From Agrocybe praecox (taxonomy: Eukaryota > Basidiomycota > Agaricomycetes > Agaricales > Agrocybaceae), in the NCBI GenBank assembly GCA_964017145.1, contig OZ024848.1:2616501-2680500 (forward strand): a DNA stretch of 64,000 nt. The letters are read 5' to 3'. Shown one piece after another: positions 33,026 through 45,984 of this stretch. How positions within the stretch are numbered: position 1 is the stretch's first letter; every line of letters begins with the position of its first letter. The position numbers were made by a program, and so were the translations under genes. Below the pieces are notes generated by a model. It ran no database searches. It was not told where the DNA came from and saw only the letters and a program-made list of their open reading frames with translations.

Positions 33026-34968
33026 CTAGTTGATATCATCCGCATTCAATGGTATTTCGGGCCTTCGCTCTCTAAGAAATTCCATGCCACGCCGGAAAAA
33101 TACTTTCAACTCAGACGTTTTCGTGAACTTCTTTACGTCTTCGCTATTTAGTTCATCGTCGTCTATTTTTATGACTTCAGCTTTGTTTGGTGAATCGAGA
33201 TCCTTGGTATTCGGAGAAAGCAGGGCACGCAGGTCATGCGCTATTGCGACGGAACACTGCTTCTGCCATAGAATCCACACCCCAAACACAGCTATCATTA
33301 ACGGTATGGCGAAGGCTGGATAAAGCCACCAGAATGGGGAAACTGTGAAGGTCATTCCCCCTGTTGGATCTGTGATTACATTGAAGAATACCATGCTGAA
33401 AAGTGCCTGGTAGAGATTTTAGTAGGAAAAAGGTGCGCTGAGAAGAGACTCACTGAAATAAACGTTCCAGGTAAGAAAAACATGGTGAGAACAGCGATTC
33501 TTTTTTAAAAAAAAAAGAAAAGTAAGGAAAATAATTCATGAAACAATGAGCGAGATTTGCATACATTATCATAGAAGAGCTATCTCTTTTGGAATCTACT
33601 GCGATCTGGGCAGTCAGGCGAGCGATTTCTATGTTTATTTCGCTATTTTTTTTGTTTTGTAAAGTAGTGTCGTAATTAAATTTGATGGAAGCTTGATCCT
33701 GTCGTTGTTGAGCAAGTACAATCATCCCATTGATGTTTCCTCGCAAGTATTCCAAAGATTCCAATACTTGGTTTATGTCTGGAGCACTTTCGTCGATTCT
33801 AGCCAAGTCGGTGTATTTCTTGTGAACATGTTTCAAAAACTCAAGAGTTGAAGTTATCTTGCCAAATTCGACTTTCATGACACAGAGCTGAATCAGAGAT
33901 ATGTTTAGCTGGTTGGAAGAATTGTTCGTGTCTTCCAATGTCCTAGGTTTATTGTTGAAAACCTTTCCTAGCTATATTAACGAGTCGATGAAGAGGCGAT
34001 AAAAAAAAACTTACGTTCAATAAGATAGAATGCTGGTGAGAATGGAACGCTTCCTTGATCCCGTTACTAGCATCGTCCAAGAGAAGTGCATTTATGGCAA
34101 GAGGGAGAGATAATCTAGTGAGAACTAGAGGATCGTCCTTCATGGCCAACAATAGCTTCGTTATGGACTCTGAGTATTTGGAGATCACATAAGTCGCAGT
34201 GTATTCTGATAGGCTTTGAGAAAACCAGATGAAGCAGTAAGTATATTCGGTCATATCCTGGTCTATGCCTCGACATATTCTGTAATGGCCATCTAGAAAT
34301 GCCCCCTGATTAGTGACTGACTTGTGCCGACTGTGATCGAGACGATTACTTGCCAATTGAAATGGGATGACCATCTGGATCTCTTCGTACAAATAGTGCA
34401 CGTTCCGTCCTGGAAGGTTCATTGGAGGGGCTTAATTGGCGAAGGAGAGACATGGGTATTCGGAACGTTTGATGAAGAAGATATGCCGTTTGGTCTTCGT
34501 GATTTTCGCCTCGACGAGGGACGACCAAATTATTTATCAGACTAGATGATCATAGTAAGTGTTCACTTTTCACTAGACAAGTTTTTAGAAGACAACATAC
34601 ATCAAACGAACGGCTGGCGTAGATTTAGGATCCCGCTACCTCCCAATACAGATGACTCTCAGTATGGCTGCGTGATACGGCGGTACAAGCGGAGAACTTC
34701 TCACCAAAAAGGGTGCTTTGCAGTAATTTGCCATCCTTTCGGCGCCTATTCCGTCCTCGCGTAACATTTGTCCATCTGGGTAAATTTCAACTATATCGAG
34801 CTCAGTATAGGGTGCAGAAATAAAGAGAGCGTCTGCATCCGGCCAAATCATATTCCTAAGTTGTATCTCGGGATGTGTAAGCCGTTCTGGATGTATGTGA
34901 CCTGTATCTGAGGCTGTATTCTGTGAGGCTGGCTGACCAGGGTCTTTTGGTAGCATGGTGGATGTCAT
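33026..34968 (-). CDS. CorA-like two-TM membrane protein, copy 1 (532 aa)
   Basis: Seven exons: 34705-34968, 34601-34635, 34354-34541, 34015-34292, 33565-33971, 33454-33499, 33026-33406; together 532 residues in frame. The fourth exon is reached through a GC-AG intron (AATTG|GCAAGT). The soluble N-terminal part has HPEIQLRNMIWPD, EDQTAYLLHQTFRIPMSLLR and FVRRDPDGHPIS. The pre-membrane helix has SIKFNYDTTLQNKKNSEINI and SKRDSSSM. TM1 is IAVLTMFFLPGTFISALFSM and TM2 lies in WWLYPAFAIPLTIAVFGVWI, the pattern of fungal CorA/ZntB-like proteins. The GMN pore motif of true CorA is absent, so metal transport is not shown. It ends a few residues earlier than its paralogues at an in-frame TAG. Confidence 0.85.
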
Positions 34969-36713
34969 GATAGAAAGGTAATACGTGGATCGTTGTGCTA
35001 CTATATATCCAGCGATTGTAAGTACGTACGTACACATCCTGTGACTGAAGTTAAAATGTATGACATTACACCGTATACTCAGAGTAACCCATGTTGAATT
35101 TATCGCAACGTTGAACAATAGCCTTATCTGGGGAAATATCTATTTTTAGACGACATCATTCACGATTTCTATTTACCTGACAACGTCTTCTATTAATGGC
35201 ACAAACCAAAGCTCGGGCTTACCATATTTGGCATTTCCGATGCCTTTCTTTATCTGTTCGTGTCAGAAAAGAACCAAAAACTAACAAAAGCGTGTTATTC
35301 AATGTCTCTTTATGCGACAAATAGATATCGGCTCCAGCAACGGTGTCAAAAACACAACGAAGGGCCATGTAAACAATGGGAATGGATACAAGGCATACGC
35401 CTCGCTTTGCTCCGGCAGTAAAAATACATATAGATTTTGGGGAGCATATTGCAAAGAAGAATTAGAGCATAGCCATTTGAAAGTGTAGGCATTGGGTACT
35501 ACCAAAATCAGGGTAAAGAGAAGATGACACCGAAAAAGCACGACAACATCTGTAAAATATTTCTAAATTTGGTGAGGTAAATCAGAGAGACCAAGGACAA
35601 AGGAGGGAATACAGAGTAAAAAGAAAAATATCATCGGATTGAGAAAATGAACGAAAAGAACGATAAGATTTACATTGAAAAATGCAAAAAGGGACCAATT
35701 CCGATTCCAACCGCGCACATTATTCTCATGCTCTCCAGTCTAAGTCAAGAACATGATTTCCTTTTATTTATTTAATTGTCTGTCTGGTTTGGACTTGTTT
35801 TCACTGTGACATGCCCGGACGCTTCTTAAGGCCTGTTTTTGTGCAATGGCCGAGTATCCTCACGGACTCACAGTTGATCAGACTCACACGTTGTTTAACT
35901 TGACGTTTCCTTGAATTCATCCAGCCGTTTTTTTCGCCTTGGCTGTCAACTTTTTGACAGGGTCACGGCAAGGACAGTCCTTGCAACATTGTTTTTTGTC
36001 GTTGCTGCTCTCATTTATCCTCGCTTAGAATTGGCATTGGGGTATGCCACAGAGAAAATTAGAGGCTGAGATGAAGAAAGAGAGACTTGGAAAAAGCCTG
36101 GCCACTGTATTCCAGTTCATAAATTTATGGAAGGATGTAGATGCAGGGCCCAAGTGGGCACAGGATAGAGTTGGAATGGGAAGAATCATTACATCGTTTG
36201 TCGAGGCACAGACTCAAGGACAATCAGGGTGGAGACCAAATAAACGTACACGAAAAACTGCGTCTGGTTAAAGATAGAGTAATATAGCAAGTAGCTACAT
36301 CGCTTCAACATCGCGAACAGAAACCTAAACAGCGCTGCTGCCCTAGTCGCATGTACCAAACCACCCCGGGGTGGACGATTGCAGCCTTGCATAGGCAAGC
36401 CAGCATATCACCAGGTGAAACTCGATCACTTCCAGCGTTTCGTATGGATCTAGTTATGCTCTGTTGACGAAAAGATGGGTAGAGAGCAGGATTGTGTTTC
36501 CGATTAACCTGAGTGGTGAACATTTTGAACATTAGTTGCAAAATTTGACTTGATTATTTTCGGCGATTTCGAGAACACAAAGTCATAAAGCCGCAACCCA
36601 CTGGGCTTCGTTTAAACGAGGGCCTTTGTTAAAGAAAAAAATGTTAACGGTGTTGAAGTATTTGAACATCGTTTGAACCGTAAACCAGACCCAATGAGTT
36701 TCGTTATTATACC
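34969..36713. other. Spacer with unit-end repeats
   Basis: The first ~700 bases resemble sequence upstream of the other CorA-like copies (e.g. 44446-45180 and 49010-49300). The stretch around 35390-35740 matches 21300-21420. Stacked short palindromes (ctgtcaactttttgacag, caaggacagtccttg) lie at about 35945-35990. A 75-codon frame at 36044-36271 has no recognisable motif and is not supported. Confidence 0.5.
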
Positions 36714-37922
36714 TCACTCGTTCTTCGAATCTCCCTTCTTCCTCAATTTCACCCCCTCGGCAACAAACACATCCTCATCGCGCGTCCACATCACAGCCAA
36801 CGCAGCACCACACGGTCCGAACAACAGGGTATACACCACAGCACGACCAAAAGCTCCCAGCACGTTTGACTGTTTTTGGGACTTTGCGTCGACGCGGCTA
36901 GCAAGGTAGCTAGCCCACAACAAGCTACTGAAGCCTGCGAATATAGTGTCGTACTGCAGGAGGCTCATTATACCGATGGATACGTCGCTGACGATCGCTT
37001 GAGGATGGGTGAATGGAGGGAAGGGTGTGAATATGAGGGAAGGTGTTGTTGGGAGGAAGGAGGGAGGGATGAGCGGTGTTACTTGGTTTTTCATGTCTGA
37101 AGGTAGGTATGCGAGACCTAGAGCGAGGAAGACAATAACGAGGTGCGTTGATGAGGCTATGAGGAGTCCGAAGATGTAGGTCTTCCTAAGGGCGTTGATT
37201 GACGCGTTGTGGTTTCTTATTTTCTCGCTCGTGCTCGACGGAAGAATGGCCTTGAGAAGGACATGTGTGAGACCAATCCAGAGCGGGAATAGCTGCCAAG
37301 CAAAGAGAAATGCTTGATGCGTTTCATGCGAAACCACTTCAGGCGAAGGAAGACACATCAAGATGGACGGAAGGATGTATCCAACTGTAGCAGCAATTGG
37401 GATGGTCGATACTCCTTTCGCATCCCCAATCACCGAAGCCGACGATGGCGAACGCGCAGTGCCCGTAATGACATGAACGGCATTATATATCGGCTGAATG
37501 AACCCCCAAGGCAAATTCTGCCACACGAGTCCCCACAATGTCGAATACGATATCGCCTTGCCCCGACTTCCCATTCTTTCTCCTTCCAACACGACCAACA
37601 CCTCACTCGCGACGAGCTGTCCACCCATGTACACCCCAAACAAAGTCAGTTCGGGCAAAGCACCTGTAATGAGAGGCCAAAAGAACGGCGTCAATCGATT
37701 GATCAGCAAGTCCAACGGCGCGAAAGAGGTGTATTTCAAGCGGAGCGGTATAGATTGACCAGCGGGCGTAGGTGGAAGGTACTGGGGAGAGCTGGCGGCA
37801 TACGCGTCAAGCACTGACATCGTTCCATTGAGGAATTGTAGGACAATGATGAAGTAGATTGAAGAAATGGCAAATAGGATGAGTATGCTAGTTGTGATTG
37901 CTCGAGGCATATCGACCGCCAT
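36714..37922 (-). CDS. Multi-pass integral membrane protein (about 402 aa), unknown
   Basis: Single open frame. The second Met (MAVDMPRAITTSILILFAIS) is chosen as start because the upstream codons are a Pro run from a CCA/TGG repeat. Hydrophobic segments include ILILFAISSIYFIIVLQFL, FFWPLITGALPELTLFGVYM, VGYILPSILMCL, FAWQLFPLWIGLTHVLLKAI, THLVIVFLALGLAYL and AVVYTLLFGPCGAALAVMW, suggesting 7-9 membrane spans. The blocks WGLVWQNLPWGFIQPIYNAV and FAWQLFPLWIGL resemble, by memory only, membrane proteins of fungal secondary-metabolite loci. No enzyme function can be assigned. The C-terminus is charged (KLRKKGDSKNE). Confidence 0.75.
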   Translation of the reverse strand: MAVDMPRAITTSILILFAISSIYFIIVLQFLNGTMSVLDAYAASSPQYLPPTPAGQSIPLRLKYTSFAPLDLLINRLTPFFWPLITGALPELTLFGVYMGGQLVASEVLVVLEGERMGSRGKAISYSTLWGLVWQNLPWGFIQPIYNAVHVITGTARSPSSASVIGDAKGVSTIPIAATVGYILPSILMCLPSPEVVSHETHQAFLFAWQLFPLWIGLTHVLLKAILPSSTSEKIRNHNASINALRKTYIFGLLIASSTHLVIVFLALGLAYLPSDMKNQVTPLIPPSFLPTTPSLIFTPFPPFTHPQAIVSDVSIGIMSLLQYDTIFAGFSSLLWASYLASRVDAKSQKQSNVLGAFGRAVVYTLLFGPCGAALAVMWTRDEDVFVAEGVKLRKKGDSKNE

Positions 37923-38228
37923 CGTAGCGACTGGTGGTGGTGGTGGTGGTTGATAATGAGGGTATAGCAGGCATCTCAAGTATTTATTATGCAAGACTGG
38001 TATTTCGCTGTTTCGACTTGACCGTGCTGTAACAGGGGAATAGGCTTGGCGTACAACAGCCTCAAAATTGGATATTTCTCACACTGCGCGCCTCTGACGT
38101 TGACTCGACATTTGATCAACTCAACATTGCGATTTTGTGTGTGAACTTTGAAGCAATCAACATCATATGTGAACTTCAGTCTTGGACTTCGAGAATCTGA
38201 CACAATCAAACAACGACATACCATACAT

Positions 38229-39566
38229 CTACAGATAATTCGGCATAGCGCCCACTGTGAATGGGACGGGGTACTCAGGCGCATACTTGCTACTGCAACC
38301 ACTCTCGTCGTTTATCCTTCCCAGCTCTGCGTCAACAGTCATTGTTTGCACGTTGACCGAAGTTGCCTCCAATTCTCTGCCTCTGCCTCGGCTCGTATGG
38401 AACACGAGCTCCGAACGGTCTGCAAGCATAGAAGAAGGATCAACCCATGTCGTCGATTCGAGGTACACGCCTAGCCTGATGTTACGATGCACATTGCAAG
38501 CCATACAATTCATGAGGACGATATTTGGGACGCCAATGAAGGATCTATAAGCCACAGGAATGGAAAGGTTGAAGAATAGAGAAGCGGTAACGACATTGAG
38601 AGTGATTATAGTCCTAAACACGCACGTAGCTTAGCTCGTAGCTCAATGATAGAAAATAGAAATTGACTTGCAAATAATATAATTGACCATCCTTCAGGAG
38701 CGCTCTTGAAAAAGCAGGTAGGTAACGACCAAGGACCATGACTTTGACACTATTTTGGAGACTTTGACTGACGTGTGCAAACTGCCAAAGTCTCCAGCTA
38801 GTAGCGCAAAAAACGAAAGTGTCGTTCAAGAAGGGGATAATGGATGCTGCAGAGACATACGGCTCCAGACGAAAGGTGATGCAATATTTTGTCGTTCCAA
38901 TGTTCATCGCAGTGACCCCCATCAACGGCGTCATGCACCCTGCGACAACAGCCAGCCACATGAAGAAAAAGAAGCCGATTACGATCATGTTCCCGTTATA
39001 CATTGCTCGAACTCGGAAAAAGAACAGAAGCGAAGTTGATGGGATAACAATTGGAAAAAGTGCTTCGATTATGATATTTTTACATTGCGAAACGGGGGCT
39101 GCTGAAGATAAGATGGAATGGGGTTAGCGAGCAGCAAGACACCAGATAAATTCGATGAAATTCACTTTGGATGACCGTCATTCCTATGATGTAGACCAGG
39201 GATGATAACCTTGGTGGTACAGTAAGCTCAATTAACAGGTTTGAAGTCGGAAGTGTATTACCTCGATATGAAATATACAGACAAAGGAACACTAATCCTA
39301 TAGCGCCTTGCCATCTTGAAATCTGTCTTGAGGTGCGTGATAATATCCCAGATTAAAACCTATTGAAACGTGCTTATCAGTCTTCAGAGGCGTAGTCTCA
39401 TACTAGGAGAGTGGCTTACCGATGAGGATCCAACCAAAACATACAAAGATATCGTAACTTGGCGCGCAACCTCAGGAGGGAAGAAGGCCATCGGTGTGAG
39501 TGGGTTAGGAAGCTGTACTGATGTATTGACACTGGTCATCGCGAGGGATAACGAAAGCCCGAGCAA
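38229..39566 (-). CDS. Basidiomycete multi-pass membrane protein (MAC-x-V-x-R motif family)
   Basis: Several exons read from about 39560 to 38229. Blocks in order: VARQVTISLYVLVGSSS, VLIWDIITHLKTDFKMARRY, RISVPLFVYFISR, GTTKYCITFRLEPYVSAASI, PFLNDTFVFCATSWRLWQFA, YLPAFSRALLKDGQLYYL, TIITLNVVTASLFF and VPNIVLMNCMACNVHRNIRL. This series is typical of a large, uncharacterised family of about 7-TM proteins in mushrooms, where the last motif usually reads MACRVYRN. The start is likely the Met of MTSVNTSVQLPNPLTPMAFF; splice sites in the middle were only partly checked. The cytoplasmic tail is Ser/Glu-rich. Function unknown. Confidence 0.7.
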
Positions 39567-41359
39567 AAAGCAATCTCGTTATTGAAGACCTTTATATGTA
39601 GCGTTTATCTCAATTGATCCAACTCCAATATCATGATTCCTGGCCTCTGGAGAGATATTTCAAGCTGTTATCACGCCTTGTGAACCAATCTAGAGATTTG
39701 ACCAGTAGCCATAGTGAGTTAGTTCATCAAAAGCTAGATCTAGATGGGAAGACATACCTCTGCTGGTGAAGAGGCAAAGGCGAGCCCGCAAAAGTCGTGA
39801 GAGAGAGCGAGGGCGAACGATTACGACATAAAGTAAAAGTAAATATACTCTTCCCCGTTCATCAAAATGGCGATCTTACGTCTCTGACAGCAGCTTATTA
39901 AAAAGAATACATTTCGAGAACATCATCCCGACATATCATGCACAATACCAAGACTTACGGTGATTACTACCCAAAGGCATACTTGGGGCAGCGGAATTAT
40001 ATTAAAAGATACCCCGTTCTTGTGCATGGTAAGATATTTCTGGCCCGACGATGAATGAAATGTAGTCTTCCGGTATCATCACTGTTGAATTTCAATTAAA
40101 TCTGTCTGTGGAGGAACAAATATCATCATCAGAGATCGGTGGCTATTATGCCCCATAATAGGACCTGATATTCCATAAATTAAGCCTTTCGAGACGAAGC
40201 GGAAAGGATTACTCATGTTTGACTCCTTTACGCATCATCATCATCATCATCTGACTGAGCGCACATCAAAACTCGATAGCAGGAGGTGCGGGTACAAAAG
40301 GCTTACAGCTTCAAGAGACCCGTGCATACACAGGTAGAAACAGGGACCATGCATTACATACATAGGTTGGCCAAAGGTATTTGCGAGGTACCCATATCCT
40401 TCAATCCGTTGTGTGTATGCGCTCCATTGGAATACATCCGACTGCGAATTTCCCTTAGCTGAGAATCAAGAGGAACAGGTTAAACGCATACACATAGTGT
40501 TCCTACACCAGTTACTCACTGAAACCCATATGGCTCGTCTGCGATTTTATAGGATGATCCATAGGCGGGATCAACCCGCGCAAAGCAAGGTTCAAAATGC
40601 ACCGCACTCTTCTGCTAGAATTAAGCGCCAGTAAATATATGCGCTCAACAGGGTTTCAAAAGTATGTTCGCTGACATTCCTGCCTTTTCGGAAACCCAAA
40701 TGGACCTATTGAAATTGAAAGAATTTATGTTCAACGCTGTGCCCAACAAGCTGGATGGTTAAAGCCAGATGCATCTAGAGTGTCATAGCAGGTTGGTTGG
40801 CATCCTTATCGTGAATTTTCAGCAACTTGCAGCCAAAAATTCTGGTGAGGAGATACACGATTGAGCTTACCGTTGGCAATTTAACTCTCCATTCCATAAC
40901 GCGCAAGCGAGTCGCCAACAAAAAGCCGATTCTCAAACGAATGTTTATGCGTCCGTTGCCAGATATGACTAGCCGGATGGGAGGACCTGCACGTTGTGCA
41001 ATCCGGGTACATGTTGGTTGATGATCAAGCCAGATTCAGGAACCCGTCGCGAATGATCCAATTCCGTCCATTTCGGCTACAAATGATGACGTCACAGCAA
41101 TTTAAAGAGCCAACTAAGTAGTCACCGGCACCGGTCACCCAGCATTGTCTCTCAGCACTTTTTAGGCTACGCCTTTCTTCGCGTTATAGTTTCTTATTCA
41201 CGATTCGTTTCACACTGAGGCTCAGTATCTTAGAAAGGAAAAATGGCACAAAACAAAATTGGTTCTGACGTTGCTAGTAAGGTACAAGGGTATCTGTCCA
41301 TCCAAGGAATGAATATACTACAAAGTGTTGAGGGAGAAAAGGTAAGGCATTTAAAGAAT
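39567..41359. other. Long spacer, no gene seen
   Basis: Contains a (CAT)n run at about 40236-40256. From about 41060 the sequence matches the 3' flank of HSP20-B (about 21410-21690). Frames at 40413-40634 and 40827-41021 have no motif. Confidence 0.5.
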
Positions 41360-41935
41360 TTACGAGATTGAAATTTTCTTTGGCTCCAATTCAGGCGTCG
41401 ACTTGGGGAATGTGATGGTCAAAAGACCATTGTCCATAGAGGCTTTGATTTCTTCGTCCTGATATTCTCGTCAGCATTCATTCGTAAAGTCTAGATTAAT
41501 AACTGGACCTACTTTAACTCCCTGGGGGAGCTGTAACGTTCTTGAGTACTTTCCGAAGCGGCGTTCGCGAACGGCGTATCCGTTCTCATCGTGCTCGCTC
41601 GACTGTTTCGTCTCAGTTGACACGGTGAGTTTGCCATTATGGACATCGATGCTGATGTCTTCCTTCGTCACGCCCGGAAATTCAAAGCTGACTGTAACAA
41701 GATTTTTCTCCTTGTCTTCGTGCAGGTCCATTCTAAAGAGTCAAGTAAGCTCACGCAGAAAATATTATACTTGAACAAATAAATACCTCGGTTTCAGTGA
41801 CCTAACGGCACCATTGGCTTCACTTCTCTGAGCGATCTCCCTGTTGCTCTGATTGCCCCCATTTTGTGAGGTAAAAACCTGTTCGAGGACCCGGTCGAGA
41901 TCGTAGAAAGGCTCGTAGAAGAAAACGTTCGACAT
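41360..41935 (-). CDS. Small heat-shock protein HSP20, gene C (155 aa)
   Basis: Exons 41787-41935, 41513-41732 and 41360-41458 (149, 220, 99 nt), 155 residues. It has the same domains as HSP20-B: arm FFYEPFYDLDRVLEQVF, start of the crystallin domain MDLHEDKEKNLVTVSFEFPG, strand VHNGKLTVSTETKQSSEHDE, core end ASMDNGLLTITFPK and C-terminal I-x-I (ISI). The exon-2 acceptor differs by one base from B (tag|A instead of cag|G), giving the same Arg. The promoter carries the heat-shock element (42094-42106) and TATA box (42011-42018). It stands about 550 bases downstream of the CorA-like copy 2 stop, same strand. Confidence 0.96.
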
Positions 41936-42093
41936 TGTGCTTCAAGTTGAGAGTTGAGAGTGGTTATTGATTGAAAGCTAGGGTTGAAATTTGTTGAAAG
42001 TACTGGCCAGTATTTATACCATTTCATCGCACTTGCGTGTTGGTTTAGTCATGCCAGATTCTCCTGAAATGGAGATTCTACCAGTATTTGGTC

Positions 42094-42106
42094 GAAGTTT
42101 CCAGAA
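42094..42106. promoter_or_regulatory. Heat-shock element of HSP20-C
   Basis: GAAgtTTCcaGAA, three perfect units, in the same place as in the other copies. Confidence 0.85.
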
Positions 42107-42484
42107 TCTGACATATGCCATTTATGGCAATTATTCGAAGTTCTATTTTTATACGACCACACCAACAGATAGGGATTATATGATGTATCTCGCTGGTTCT
42201 AGGGCTTTCTGTAGTCATTGGTATTATTTTGATGGAGCTGATAAAGCATGTGATAATGCACTGGGGATATAAGAGCCAAAGGCACAGCACGTTTTCATCG
42301 CAATTTTAACTGCTGTTTACAAATCTATTATAGAAAGTCAATTTACCAGCCAGTAGTAAGTACAATAAATAGGCCTATTCTTATATATATGTTCTCATTT
42401 TCTTGTATCAGTAGCCTGTCAAAAACTGGTGTGTGTGAGCAATAATTTATTTCCCTTCATCATAGCGGTCACCATCTCGTATGG

Positions 42485-44445
42485 TTAGTTATCCATTTCG
42501 TTGATATCACCTGCATTCAATGGTATCTCGGGCCTTCGCTTTCTAAGAAATTCCATACGCCAGAAAAACGCTTTTATCTCAGACGTTGTCGTGAGCTTCT
42601 TTACGTCTTCGCTGTTTCGTTTATCGTCGTCCATCTCGATGACTTCAGCTTTGTTTGGTGAGCCGAGATCCTTGGGACTCGTAGAAAACAGGGCACGCAG
42701 GTCATGCGCTATTGCGACGGATCGCCGTCTCTGCCATACAATCCATACACCAAACACAGCTATGGTCAATGGTATGGCGAAGGCTGGATAAAGCCACCAG
42801 AATGGGGAAACTGCGAAGGTCATTCCTCCTGTTGGATCCGTGGATACATTGAAGAACACCATGCTGAAAAGGGCCTGGTAGATATTTTAGTAGGAAAAAG
42901 GGGCGCAGAGAAGAGACCCACTGAAATAAACGTTCCAGGTAAGAAAAACATGGTGAGAACAGCGATTCTTTTTTAAAAAAAGGTAAGGAAAAACAATTCA
43001 TGAAACAACGAGCGAGATTTGGCGTACGTTATCATAGAAGAGCTATCCCTTTTGGAATCGACTGCTATCTGAGCAGTCAGGCGAGCGATTTCTATGTTTA
43101 TTTCGCTATTTCTTTTGTTTTGCACAGTAGTGTCAAAATTAAATTTGATGGAAGCCTGGTCCTGTAATTGTTGAGCATGTCCAATCACCCCAATGATGTT
43201 TCCTCGCAAGTACTCCAAAGATTCCAATACTTGGTTTGTGTCTGGAGCACTTTCGATTCTAGCCAAGTCGGTATATTTCTTGTGAACATTTTTCAACAAC
43301 TCAAGAATTGAAACTATCCGACCCAATTCGGGTTTCAATACACAGAGCGCAATGAGAGCTCCATTTAGGTCTTTGGAATAATCTTCCGTATTGTCCGATG
43401 CAGTTTCATTGTGGAAAGTCATACTTAGCTGAAATAACAAGTTGATGGTGATTATTGTGTCCACCTTGCGTGACAATAAAAATGCTCACGTTCGATGATA
43501 TAGTATCATAGTATGGATGGAATAATGTCTTGACCTGCCTGCGAGCATGGTCTAAGAGAAGAACATCTATGGCGAGGGGGAAACATAATCTGGCCAGAAT
43601 TAAAGGATCATCCTTCACGGCCAACAGAAGGTTTGTTATGGACTCCGAGCAGTTGGAAATCAGATAAGTCGCAGTATGTTCTGACAGGCTCTGAGAGAAC
43701 CAGACGCAGCAGCGAGTATAATTCCTATTGCGGTCTCCGCCTCGATTCATCCTGTAAGAGACATCTGAAAAATTTATCTTGATCAATTACTGCCAACTGC
43801 CAGGTGGCCACTGAAATTAATATGGTTACTCGCCAATTGAAACGGCGCGACCATCCGGATCTCTCCGTACGAATATTGCATTCTCGGTCTCCGCAGCAAA
43901 CGGTTCTAATCTGCGCAGGAAAGACATTGGCACTTGGAATGTGTCATGAAGGAGATATGCCGTTTGGTCTTCAAGATATTCGCCGCGACGAGGAACAACC
44001 AAACTGCTTATTAAACTGCGTGATAGTACCAGTACTGCTTCGGTATCCACTACACTAGTATTTGAAAGACGACTTACATCAAACGAAGAGCTGGGGTGGA
44101 TTTAGGGTTCTATGAACCGCCAATGTGAAATAACTCTCAATAAGTCTGGATGGTACGCGATACAAACGGCAAACTTCTTACCAATGACTCAGTTTTGCAG
44201 TAACTTGCAAATCGTCTGGCGTCTATTCTTTCCTCGCGCAACATCTGACCATGGGGCTGAATTTCAACGATATCGAGCTCAGTTTTGGGCGCAGAAATGA
44301 ATAATTCGTCTTGGTCTGGCCAAATCATATTCCCGAGTTGTATCTCGGGATGTGTGAGACGTTCTGGATTTATGTGACCTGTATCTGAGGCTGCATTGTG
44401 TTCGGCTGGCTGACCAGGGTCTTTTGGTGGCATGGTGGATGTCAT
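42485..44445 (-). CDS. CorA-like two-TM membrane protein, copy 2 (529 aa)
   Basis: Exons 44182-44445, 44078-44109, 43834-44015, 43490-43764, 43028-43428, 42922-42967 and 42485-42874 join in frame to 529 residues. Intron 3 again has a GC donor (AATTG|GCGAGT). It starts MTSTMPPKDPGQPAEHNAAS. Conserved blocks: EDQTAYLLHDTFQVPMSFLR, CCVWFSQSLSEHTATYLISN, LLLAVKDDPLILARLCFPLA, FDTTVQNKRNSEINIEIARL, TM1 IAVLTMFFLPGTFISALFSM, a loop with TDPTGGM, and TM2 LYPAFAIPLTIAVFGVWIVW. The cytosolic end is IPLNAGDINEMDN. It belongs to the fungal CorA-like group without a GMN motif; the role of the large N-terminal domain is unknown. Confidence 0.87.
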
Positions 44446-45984
44446 GTTAGAAAGGTGATCTGTGGATCGTTGTGCTACTATATATCTAGCGATTGTAAGT
44501 ATACAGAATGTGACTGAAGTTTAAATGAATGACATTAATCTTTTTTACAAAGGTTAGTACACTTTTCAAGATGTAACCTTGTGATGTGATGTGGAGCTAT
44601 AGTATACACGCTAATGACCCCGCTGCTTTAGTCGCCGAGATCGCCATTTTCGGACATTTCCGAAGGCCATCAAACGAACACGCGCTCGTCTTGCATTCCC
44701 CGCGCCAATATCACAATTCTTCATTTCTCCCGCTCATTTCTCCATTTCTTGAAGAATCTTCTGGGCTACTCCTTCATCATTTTGATATTTCTACATAAAA
44801 GCACATGTATGCAGCAGAATAAAAAAGAAGTCTTCCCCTTCGCTTTTGTCTCCCCGCATTGTTTTGCATCTGGCAGGACAGGGTTCGAAGCTTTTGGTAG
44901 CTTACGTGCTGTGAAGAATTCTCGTTTATTTCTTTTTGTTTTTCGTCGTTTGTGCTCGTCTGGTTGGTGAGAAGCCACGGGAAGTGCACTCTCTTATTTA
45001 CGCTCTTATCCCACTCGCTGGGATATCGACACCATTGTCCATTCCCTGAACACCGTGTACCCAGGGTAACCCAATATATGGCAAGGAACAATATTTCGGA
45101 AGTATTTGGCAGCATTTCTATCTTTAGACGACGTCATTCAAAGATCGCGGTAGCCCGACGAAGAGCTATGTAAACAAGGGGAATGGATATACTACGCGAC
45201 TCGGGGGAGCTTTGTTTCTACACGATAGAGAATTTAGAGCGCAGGGATTCAAAGCCGAGAAGAAGGCACACGAGCACTTTCCGCCAGCATTTAGTACCAT
45301 TGCGCAACTCCGCTTCGTTCGTGACGTTTCTGTGGCACAGAAGTCATGGAATCATGTGCGTGAATGCGAAACAGCTGAGCGACGAACCTGTCGTGAGCTG
45401 TGTGGTATGTGTTTTCAGGACACTTCCCAGTCAACAAGAACGCAGTCGACATGACGTGCATGTACAATCCAATTCAGTATGTGCTCAATTTGCTCTTTCT
45501 CACAACATTTTCTTTAAAGCACTTGATACGATTCGACATGCAATCCCAATACTTCGTTCTGTTCTTTTACCCAGCGCCTAAAAGCGAGGTTCATCGTATA
45601 ACCTCAGTATTCTCCTTGTCATGTCGTGACCCTCGAGATTCGTTTGCTAGATAGGTCCAGGGTCGAGGTGAGTACGTTTGAAATTGCCTTATATTCCAAA
45701 TTGTTGACGACATTCAGAGATATGCTAATGAAAAAAGATCGCGGTTTGATATACGAAAACGGTTCGCTTGGCGAGATTTGAAAGATTGGCCAGCATCGAG
45801 TTTAAAGATAACAGTCGACTTATCAACTACAGAAGTAAGTGCGAAGGATGTAGTTCAAATGGTCGAGCGTGGTCAAAATAAAGAAATATAAGCATTATTA
45901 CAGGGCAAAGAGAAATCTGCGAGACCCCTTGCGAGCTTGCGAGAGCGCATATCTCAGAATAAAAGCGCGGTATGATGTTCAAAA
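44446..45984. other. Spacer; right part belongs to the inverted duplication with 60002-60610
   Basis: About 45205-45984 is the reverse complement of about 60002-60610 with many small differences. Frames such as 45183-45581 are not conserved between the two copies, so no gene is called. Confidence 0.55.

Noticed and set aside
36044..36271. 75-codon frame as a gene
   Set aside because: No motif, no paralogue and no splice or promoter support; it lies in a spacer.
40236..40256. (CAT)n run as a regulatory or CRISPR-like repeat
   Set aside because: An ordinary trinucleotide microsatellite with no spacers. The CCA/TGG run near 37931 was likewise judged a simple repeat.
45183..45654. Overlapping plus-strand frames as a gene
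   Set aside because: The inverted copy at about 60350-60610 does not keep these frames open.
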